DNA of 64,000 nucleotides from the NCBI GenBank assembly GCA_011620595.1, contig WOYX01000037.1, positions 8,304 to 72,303 of the forward strand, given 5' to 3'. Origin of the DNA: Bacteroidales bacterium. Its GTDB lineage: Bacteria; Bacteroidota; Bacteroidia; Bacteroidales; VadinHA17. Both the position numbers and the translations under genes were made by a program. Shown one piece after another: positions 28,927 through 35,784 of the stretch (its first letter is position 1; each line of letters starts with the position of its first letter). The notes beneath the pieces were generated by a model. It saw only the letters and a list, made by a program, of their open reading frames with translations, was not told where the DNA came from and ran no database searches.

Positions 28927-29053
28927 CTCTTCATATTATTATTTCCCACTTATAAAAAACTACTGTTCAGATAGTCATTTACAACATGCCTCGACTTCCC
29001 CTTCCGGGCATTACCGGCAACATACACAGATGTTGTCCCAGCGCACCAGACAC

Positions 29054-29111
29054 CCTGCCAGAGGCAGGAACGCCTGACAATATGTTATTATTATGGCCGC
29101 ACCTGTCGGCC
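29054..29111 (-). other. Two hairpins downstream of the GG-leader peptide gene
   Basis: Fourteen bases after the peptide stop the minus strand forms GGCCG/CGGCC (29095-29111), then an AT-rich run that is not pure U. Further on lies CCTGCC-AGA-GGCAGG (29054-29068). The first could slow or attenuate transcription into the TPR/kinase genes and so set a high peptide-to-protein ratio. The rest of 28927-29124 shows no gene. Confidence 0.45.
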
Positions 29112-29124
29112 CTATTATGCAATA

Positions 29125-29262
29125 TCAGATCTCAATGATGATGGGAGGTCTGGTGGGATTGCCTTCAGCAATGCCCTGACGTCCGTTTCCTCCGCGAACA
29201 TTAATCATTTCTTCATTTGAAAGAACAAAATCGGCCAGGTTTTCAATCTTCAGGGTTTTCAT
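29125..29262 (-). CDS. Double-glycine leader peptide (exported peptide precursor)
   Basis: A 45-residue frame begins MKTLKIENLADFVLSNEE and continues MINVRGG. This has the spacing of hydrophobic residues (Leu4, Ile6, Leu9, Phe12, Leu14, Met19, Val22) and the terminal Gly24-Gly25 of a leader recognised by C39 peptidases. The predicted product is Asn26 to Ile45, 20 residues ending PTRPPIIIEI. It has no Cys, so it cannot be a lanthipeptide or a disulfide bacteriocin. A matching C39-peptidase ABC exporter is 4 kb away. The gene is divergent from the TPR-CHAT gene and heads the run with the membrane TPR protein and kinase. No Shine-Dalgarno is seen, as usual here. Confidence 0.8.
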   Translation of the reverse strand: MKTLKIENLADFVLSNEEMINVRGGNGRQGIAEGNPTRPPIIIEI

Positions 29263-29333
29263 TTTGATGTAGTTTTAGTATTGTTTGTATTGTTTAATGG
29301 TTTCGTTATACTGTACATGTCAGAAGAGGGCTA

Positions 29334-29346
29334 TTTGTGACACAAA
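29334..29346. promoter_or_regulatory. Palindromic operator candidate between divergent genes
   Basis: TTTGTG-A-CACAAA is a perfect 13-base palindrome midway in the 212-base gap between the GG-peptide gene and the TPR-CHAT gene. It could bind a dimeric regulator that controls both directions. No full TAnnTTTG promoter is found on either side of it, which fits use of a non-housekeeping sigma factor. Confidence 0.45.
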
Positions 29347-29474
29347 AAATTCAACTTTTTTTCAAAAAAAATACAATAAATTGATTGTCAGGGCGATATA
29401 CAAAGAGGATGTCGTGGCTCACGATATTACTATGTTTTATACTTTTACCCCGGGAAGAAAGAAGAACCGCCACA

Positions 29475-32400
29475 ATGAGTCTGAGACCACACATGCTCAC
29501 GCTGTTATTACTGATATTTGCCTTTTTTGCTGAGTTCCCGGCATCAGGTATTGTTGCCGGAGAATGGAAGGCTGGAGGGGAGCCGGCACGCCGTGACTCT
29601 GTTACGTTGAGGCTGGCACGGTTGAATGATGAGCTTGGCGCGTTGCTTTCAGAAGATCCGGAGACGGAGAGGAGGTCTGTTGTTGCCGCTGGAATTGAAG
29701 AGATTATTGCTACATATGATGTCGCCGATTCTCTGCTGCTCTCTGACGCATATTATTTTCTGGGTCATCATTATCTTCTGAATAACAGTTACAGCAGATC
29801 GAGGGAATTTTTTGCCAGATCAGTAGATTACAGGGAGTCTGCCGGCGTTTATGACCGCAGGCATGCCCTGGGCATCAGCAATATGGCCAGCGCGCTTTTC
29901 AGGTCCGGCGACTTCAGCCGTGCCTACAGTGAGGGTATCAAGGGTCTTCAGGCTCGCAGAGCCCTGCCGGAAAGTGACTCCTCGGCACTGGCAGGAAACT
30001 ATCTCAACCTGTCAAGTATCTGTCTCGAGATGAATGATCCGGGCAAAGCCATTGAACTGGCTAATGCTGGCCTAAGGCTTGCAGCTTTATACCCTGGCAG
30101 GGTGTCGGCAGCACTTACCGCTGACCTTTACCAGGTTATCGGGCTTAGTCTTTACCGGACCTCGGAATATACCAAGTCGCTTGTCTACTGCCGTGAAGCT
30201 CTCAGACTTTATAATAAGGCCGGAACCGGCAAAGTCGCATCGCGGTTACTGATTCTTAATACTATAGCACAACTGCACAGGAGGCTGAATCAGCTGCCGG
30301 AGGCTGAGGAGCATTTCAGAAAGGGCCTTGCAATTGATGAAGGGAACAATATACAGGACAAAGCCCTTCTCTATATCAATTATGCAGATCTCCTGGCTGA
30401 GACAGGGAGACATGAGGAGGGGGAGAGGGTGCTGGCCGACGGACTGGCTGATGTGGAGAGAGAGTTCGGTCCGGACAGCCGCGAATATTGCATGATGCTT
30501 GTGTACTGGGCTGACTTCCTTAGTAAAACGAGGGGGAATGTCCGGAAGGCAATTGATATCTATGATGACTGCTTTGAATATGCCGACAGGCATCCGTGGG
30601 ACTATTCGCTGAAGAAGCTTATAACTCTGAATTATGCCGGCACCCTGTATGGTGCCGGTGAATATGAAAGGGTTCTGGAGGTAAGCAACGAAACCAGGCT
30701 GTCTGTGGCGGAACTACAGGATGAGGGTCTTTCGCCGCTCTTATCCTATTCTGAAGATGAGATGGGAGTACTCATGATCAGGTACCGTGCTCTCAATGCT
30801 CTTGCTGAGGCTACGAGTGACAGTAATTATCTCAGGGAGGCTGTCAGGACAGGCAGGTTGATAGTCTCGCTTTATGACCGCCTGAGGCTTGAGATGAGCG
30901 AGGATGAGAGCCGTACCAGACTCAGCGCCTTCTCGCGCGAGGTTTACACAGGGATAATTGAAAACTATTTTCAGCTCTACGAGCGGGACAGGGATGCCAC
31001 CTCCCTGGAAGGAATCTTTGAGTTTTCAGAGAGAAGCAAGGTGGCGGGCTTCCTTGCCTCGATAAGAGAGCTTAATGCCGCAAAATTCTCCCTCCCGCCG
31101 GAGCTTGTTGACCTGGACAACGGCATCAGGCAAAAGATGGGCCTCTACAGAGAATTGATAGCTTCAGAACAGCATAAGGCAGTACCTGATACCCAGCGTA
31201 TCAAAACATGGGAGAGTGTCACCTTTTCTCTCCTGAGATCGCGTGACTCCCTGGAAAGGATTTTTCAGGAGAGATATCCCTCTTACTACAACCTTAAATT
31301 TCAGGGTGAGGTAGCTTCGCTGAAAGCTGTTCCCGATGTGGTAGGCAGGGGAAGCAATCTCATCAGCTATGTCCTTACCGATGAGAGACTCTATATAATT
31401 GTTTCGAACAGTCGCCATACTGAGGTTATCAGGCGCGACGCCGACTCAACCCTGATCTCATCCCTTGTCCGTTTCCGGGATATGCTCTCGACTGTTCCGG
31501 CTACCAGCGGCTCACGTCAGCCGTTCAATGAGTACATGGATCTTGCCTATGAACTTTACAGGGAGCTTCTCGAACCAGCCGTATCCTATCTTAAAGGTGA
31601 CAAGATTGTCATTTCGCCTGACAACATCCTCTCATATATTCCCTTTGAGACACTGGTAACCGAAGCATTCCGAAGTCCTGAGCTGTTGTACCGTGAGGTT
31701 CCCTTTGCCCTTAAGAGATACCGTTTCTCATACATCTACAGCGTCACTTTTACCTCAGAGACCATGGGCCGAAGCCGGAACCTTTCGAATAACCTGGCAG
31801 CATTTGCTCCTGACTATGACGGAATGGAGCTGGATGACAGTCTTCTGACTGCTTACCCAAACCTTCGGGGAGAGATCCGCAATCTGCCATATGCCCTGCT
31901 TGAGGCTGAAGATGCAGTGGAACAGTGCGGGGGCAGGGCCTTCCTGGGAGCGGAGGCCACGGAGGAGGCCTATAAGAGTGAGGCAGGCAGATATGATATT
32001 GTACACCTTGCCATGCATACCCTGGTTGATGATCAGCACCCGCTCTTCTCAAAAATGATATTCTCCTCATCGCCCGGGAACGCTGAAGACGGCATGCTGA
32101 ACACCTACGAAGTGTACAGTGTCACTCTGAACGCGATGATGGTTGTGCTCAGTTCGTGCAATACAGGTAACGGGATGCTGGCCACCGGCGAGGGTATCCT
32201 CAGTCTGGCAAGGGGGTTTCTCTATGCCGGAAGCCGTTCGGTTGTAATGTCAATGTGGACCGTAGATGACAACTCGGCCTCAGAGGTCATGCGTTCATTC
32301 TACAGGAACATGCGAAGCGGGCAGGCAAAGAGCACTGCCTTGCGGACTGCCCGGCTGAAGTTTCTCCGTTCTGCTGATCAGACCCGCTCACATCCCTACT

Positions 32401-32537
32401 TCTGGTCTGCGCTCGTGATTTACGGTGATGATACCCCGTTGTGGTATGACAGTATCAGGCTCTATGCAGCCCTGCTCTTCTTCCTGATAGCAGCGGCAGT
32501 ACTTCTTGCCATCATCTACAGGGTGCCCAGATCCTGA
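29475..32537 (+). CDS. Secreted TPR-CHAT protein (caspase-like peptidase)
   Basis: The 1020-residue protein starts with a signal peptide. About 600 residues of TPR-like helical repeats follow, then a C-terminal CHAT domain with the caspase-type dyad: His in VHLAMHT (His848, or His844) and Cys895 in LSSCNTG, then GEGILSLARGF and HPYFWSALVIYGD. The last 25 residues form a membrane helix with a short basic tail. The TPR-CHAT part should therefore lie in the periplasm, tethered to the inner membrane. I chose the ATG at 29475 because it begins the signal peptide; earlier in-frame starts (29385 TTG, 29409 ATG) exist. Its end overlaps the sigma factor gene by 22 bases. Confidence 0.85.
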   Translation: MSLRPHMLTLLLLIFAFFAEFPASGIVAGEWKAGGEPARRDSVTLRLARLNDELGALLSEDPETERRSVVAAGIEEIIATYDVADSLLLSDAYYFLGHHYLLNNSYSRSREFFARSVDYRESAGVYDRRHALGISNMASALFRSGDFSRAYSEGIKGLQARRALPESDSSALAGNYLNLSSICLEMNDPGKAIELANAGLRLAALYPGRVSAALTADLYQVIGLSLYRTSEYTKSLVYCREALRLYNKAGTGKVASRLLILNTIAQLHRRLNQLPEAEEHFRKGLAIDEGNNIQDKALLYINYADLLAETGRHEEGERVLADGLADVEREFGPDSREYCMMLVYWADFLSKTRGNVRKAIDIYDDCFEYADRHPWDYSLKKLITLNYAGTLYGAGEYERVLEVSNETRLSVAELQDEGLSPLLSYSEDEMGVLMIRYRALNALAEATSDSNYLREAVRTGRLIVSLYDRLRLEMSEDESRTRLSAFSREVYTGIIENYFQLYERDRDATSLEGIFEFSERSKVAGFLASIRELNAAKFSLPPELVDLDNGIRQKMGLYRELIASEQHKAVPDTQRIKTWESVTFSLLRSRDSLERIFQERYPSYYNLKFQGEVASLKAVPDVVGRGSNLISYVLTDERLYIIVSNSRHTEVIRRDADSTLISSLVRFRDMLSTVPATSGSRQPFNEYMDLAYELYRELLEPAVSYLKGDKIVISPDNILSYIPFETLVTEAFRSPELLYREVPFALKRYRFSYIYSVTFTSETMGRSRNLSNNLAAFAPDYDGMELDDSLLTAYPNLRGEIRNLPYALLEAEDAVEQCGGRAFLGAEATEEAYKSEAGRYDIVHLAMHTLVDDQHPLFSKMIFSSSPGNAEDGMLNTYEVYSVTLNAMMVVLSSCNTGNGMLATGEGILSLARGFLYAGSRSVVMSMWTVDDNSASEVMRSFYRNMRSGQAKSTALRTARLKFLRSADQTRSHPYFWSALVIYGDDTPLWYDSIRLYAALLFFLIAAAVLLAIIYRVPRS

Positions 32538-33082
32538 TACTCGGGGTCGGTTTTGATTATCTCCATCAGTGCCTCCTTGCAGAGATATTTCTTTCGCCGC
32601 GCATAGGCTTCGGATTTCATTCCCATCTTACGGGCAATTTCCTCATAACTGTGCCCGTCACTGTAGAGGTTGAGCACCATCTGGCAATCCTCCTTCAGAA
32701 GGGCAAACGATCTTGTGACAATCCGCTCGAGGGTACGCGCATTTACCTCTTCGGATTCTGAAGTGTCAGCCATGTCGGTCTCCAGGGCAGAGAGGCGTGA
32801 AATGTACCTTAACTGACTGTTCCATACGTTCCTGGCGATGCCGAAAAAATAGCCCTTAAGGTCTGAAGTGAGGGCAAAATTATCACCTGTGACCTGTTTG
32901 TAGAGTATCACCACACTCTCCTGAAGCACATCATAAGCATCATCTTCGGAACCGCTGTTCAGTTTCAGGTGATCCCTGATCACCGGATAGTACGCATCAT
33001 AGAGGTAGACAAGAATCTTGCTGTCCTGCCTCCTGATCCCATCAATGATGTCACTGTCCGAATACTTCCTGAATAATCCCAA
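32516..33082 (-). CDS. ECF-type RNA polymerase sigma factor
   Basis: The 188-residue protein has sigma region 2 (about 20-95, with DAYDVLQESVVILYKQV and GYFFGIARNVW) and region 4 (about 125-175, helix-turn-helix HSYEEIARKMGMKSEAYARRKKYLC). The two are joined by an acidic linker, and there is no region 1 or 3. Such factors redirect RNA polymerase to a small set of promoters. It is convergent with and overlaps the TPR-CHAT gene, and is divergent from the exporter. The membrane TPR protein at 28180-28926 may be its anti-sigma factor. Confidence 0.9.
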   Translation of the reverse strand: MGLFRKYSDSDIIDGIRRQDSKILVYLYDAYYPVIRDHLKLNSGSEDDAYDVLQESVVILYKQVTGDNFALTSDLKGYFFGIARNVWNSQLRYISRLSALETDMADTSESEEVNARTLERIVTRSFALLKEDCQMVLNLYSDGHSYEEIARKMGMKSEAYARRKKYLCKEALMEIIKTDPEYQDLGTL

Positions 33083-33099
33083 TAAAGAGGTATAATTGG

Positions 33100-33107
33100 C
33101 AAATATA
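33100..33107 (-). promoter_or_regulatory. -7 element of the sigma factor gene promoter
   Basis: The minus strand reads TATATTTG followed by C, a perfect TAnnTTTG element 17 bases before the start codon, so the leader would be only about ten bases long. This suggests basal sigma synthesis by the housekeeping polymerase. No exact -33 TTTG is seen. Confidence 0.5.
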
Positions 33108-33225
33108 GTATTTCTGGGGCCTAATTAAGAATAATGGCTGTGCAGCACATTTGTGGCGCCCTGCACCTTGGGAGTGACAATTATGAATATATTTACACCT
33201 TCTTAAAACCTTTCACCATCCGTTA

Positions 33226-35409
33226 ATGTATCCATTTGTCAGACAGCATGATGCGATGGACTGCGGTCCTGCCTGCATTGGCATGATTGCCAGGTGGCAC
33301 GGTAAGCGCATCTCACTGGAGTCGATACGCAAACGCGCATGGATAACGCGTGAAGGCGTATCATTGCTTGGGCTCAGATCGGCAGCCGTCAGCCTGGGCT
33401 TCAGGGCTGAAGGGGTGAAGATTCCCTTTTCAGTGCTCGCCGGCAAGATCCCCCTGCCTTGCATAGTGCACTGGCAACAGAACCATTTTATTGTTGTCAA
33501 CAGGATCTCCGGGAAAAGGGTATGGGTAAGTGATCCTGCAGTCGGCAGGATGAGTATGAGCAGGGAGGAGTTTCTGAGGGGATGGTCAGTGTCAGATGAT
33601 GCAGGAGAGCCGACGGGAACCGCGCTTCTGCTTGAACCGGGACCGGAATTTCAGGCTCTCAGGGAAGACCTGCCGCCAAAAGGCGGCTTTGCCTTCCTGC
33701 TGCCATACCTGAAACCATACCGCCGGCAGATAGCACTGCTTCTTGCCGGACTGGTGGCAGGCAGCGCCATACAGCTCGTCTTTCCCTTTCTTACGCAGGC
33801 AATAATTGACAGGGGTATTGCCGGCAGGGATATCAGACTTATCTACCTTATACTTGCCGGCCAGCTGGCCCTGACAGCCGGACGCCTGGCTGTGGAGTTT
33901 ACCAGAGGGTGGATATTACTCCACCTGGGGACAAAACTTAATATCAGGATTGTGTCTGACTTTCTTGCCAGGCTGATGGACCTTCCCATCGCTTACTTCG
34001 ACACCAAAATGAACGGAGACATACTGCAGAGGATAGATGACAACAGCCGCATCGAAAGCTATCTAACCTCCTCAAGCCTTGCAATACTCTTCTCCTTCTT
34101 CAATTTTGCGGTTTTCGGCATCGTGCTGGGCATATACAGCCTTCCGGTTCTGCTGGTCTTCCTGGCAGGAACGGGAATGTACATCACCTATGTTTCCCTC
34201 TTCATGCCTGCACGTGAACGTCTTGACAACATCAGGTTCAGGCAGATGGCCGATGCCGGCAACACAATGATAAACATCGTCAACGGTATGCAGGAGATCA
34301 AGCTGGCAGGTAATGAGGCTTCAAACAGGCGTAACTGGGAAGAACAGCAGCAGAAGATACACCGTACACGCATCAGGGGCCTCAGGCTGATGCAGTTTCA
34401 GGCTGCCGGCGGGACTTTGATTCATGAGACGGCAAACATCATAATAACCATTATCTCGGCAACACTTGTCATCAACGGCAGTATGACCCTGGGCATGATG
34501 CTGGCCGTGCAGTTCATCACAGGTGAGCTGAACGGCCCGGTGTCGCAGATCATCGATTTTCTGAAATCCACGCAGGATGCAAGAATAAGCCTTGAGCGGC
34601 TGTCAGAGGTCCATGCCATGGAGCCTGAGGATAAACAGGGAGAAGGAGAACGCCTTCCTGTTCCGGACGCGGTGGAGATCAACATCGAAAACCTCTCATT
34701 CAGGTATGAAGGTCCCGGCTCACCCTGGGTTCTGAAAAACCTGTCGATGGTGATACCTCCCGGAAAGATAACTGCGGTTGTGGGCGAGAGCGGATCGGGC
34801 AAGACAACACTCCTGAAACTCCTGATGGGTTTCTACCAGCCTGCCGAAGGCACTATCAGACTTAACGGGAATCCCCTTGAGGATTACAGTATAGCCTCGT
34901 TGCGAAGATCAACCGGTGTGGTAATGCAGGATGGCTACATCTTCCCTGACACAATACTTGGAAACATTGCTCCCGGTGATGATAAGCCCGATATGCATAA
35001 GGTTTACCGGGCCATTGAGGCAGCAAACCTCATATCTCTGACAAATACCCTGCCTGCCGGCGTAATGACCAGGATAGGGCCTGGAGGTCACGGACTCAGC
35101 CAGGGTCAGAAGCAACGGATACTTATTGCCAGGGTCATATACCTGGAACCCTCCCTGCTGCTCCTCGACGAGGCCACCAGTGCCCTCGATGCTTCAAACG
35201 AAAGGATGATAGTGGAGAATCTGGCCGGTTTCTACCGGGGCAGAACGGTGGTTATCGTGGCCCACAGGCTAAGCACGGTGCGTCATGCCGATATGATAGC
35301 AGTGCTTGAGAAAGGAGAGCTTTCCGAATATGGAACACATGATGAGCTCATTCGCATGAAAGGCACTTATCACAGGCTTATAAGAGACCAGCTTGAACTG
35401 GGAAGATAA
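33226..35409 (+). CDS. Peptidase-containing ABC exporter (C39/PCAT)
   Basis: The 727-residue protein joins three parts. The first is an N-terminal C39 cysteine peptidase with Gln7, Cys13 (MDCGPAC), His87 (NHFIVV) and Asp103 (SDPAVG) all in place. The second is a six-helix membrane domain (about 155-430). The third is an ABC ATPase with Walker A GESGSGKTT (~519-527), signature LSQGQKQR (~623) and Walker B LLLLDEATSAL. PCATs cut double-glycine leaders and export the product across the inner membrane. The only visible substrate is the peptide at 29125-29262. No HlyD-type adaptor is next to it, so the outer-membrane route is unclear. Confidence 0.94.
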   Translation: MYPFVRQHDAMDCGPACIGMIARWHGKRISLESIRKRAWITREGVSLLGLRSAAVSLGFRAEGVKIPFSVLAGKIPLPCIVHWQQNHFIVVNRISGKRVWVSDPAVGRMSMSREEFLRGWSVSDDAGEPTGTALLLEPGPEFQALREDLPPKGGFAFLLPYLKPYRRQIALLLAGLVAGSAIQLVFPFLTQAIIDRGIAGRDIRLIYLILAGQLALTAGRLAVEFTRGWILLHLGTKLNIRIVSDFLARLMDLPIAYFDTKMNGDILQRIDDNSRIESYLTSSSLAILFSFFNFAVFGIVLGIYSLPVLLVFLAGTGMYITYVSLFMPARERLDNIRFRQMADAGNTMINIVNGMQEIKLAGNEASNRRNWEEQQQKIHRTRIRGLRLMQFQAAGGTLIHETANIIITIISATLVINGSMTLGMMLAVQFITGELNGPVSQIIDFLKSTQDARISLERLSEVHAMEPEDKQGEGERLPVPDAVEINIENLSFRYEGPGSPWVLKNLSMVIPPGKITAVVGESGSGKTTLLKLLMGFYQPAEGTIRLNGNPLEDYSIASLRRSTGVVMQDGYIFPDTILGNIAPGDDKPDMHKVYRAIEAANLISLTNTLPAGVMTRIGPGGHGLSQGQKQRILIARVIYLEPSLLLLDEATSALDASNERMIVENLAGFYRGRTVVIVAHRLSTVRHADMIAVLEKGELSEYGTHDELIRMKGTYHRLIRDQLELGR

Positions 35410-35418
35410 ATTGTATAG

Positions 35419-35598
35419 CTATTTTTTTTCTGAATAGGGTTCGTAATCGTCAGGCTGGCCCGAGAGACTGTCATCCTTCTTCGGCACTCCTCCCGGCATT
35501 CCGCCATCATTCTTCTTTTTGGCAGCGTAGCGCCGGTAGAGGCTCAGCACAGTGAGAAACAGTATTGCCGTGAAAATAATTATCTCTTTCTTGTCCAT
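35419..35598 (-). CDS. Small single-pass membrane protein
   Basis: This 59-residue frame has one membrane helix (about residues 5-20, EIIIFTAILFLTVLSLY), a basic cluster (RRYAAKKK) and a polar Pro/Gly/Asp-rich tail. The ATG at 35598 puts the helix at the N-terminus; the longer upstream frame is probably untranslated. I do not recognise the family. It lies nine bases from the end of the exporter on the other strand. Confidence 0.55.
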   Translation of the reverse strand: MDKKEIIIFTAILFLTVLSLYRRYAAKKKNDGGMPGGVPKKDDSLSGQPDDYEPYSEKK

Positions 35599-35784
35599 GG
35601 TTATTATTACTGAAACAGAACCCTCAAAGTTAGGGATTTTGGTTTTCGTTTTTGAGGTAATGCCGTATAAATAGCCCTGAGGTTTGAGTTTTACCAATTA
35701 ATCCATTATTTTCGTGGTTTGAAAAAAACGGGGGATGCCGTACTATTTGTGCCGGCACGACGCACTGAAGAAAAAGGATTGCTG

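Noticed and set aside
29125..29262. GG peptide as a bacteroidetocin or lanthipeptide precursor
   Set aside because: The product part has no Cys and is only 20 residues; no modifying enzyme gene is adjacent.
29475..32537. TPR-CHAT as a CRISPR-associated protease (type III-E)
   Set aside because: No Cas7-11-type effector or array is present, and the signal peptide and C-terminal membrane helix do not fit a cytoplasmic effector.
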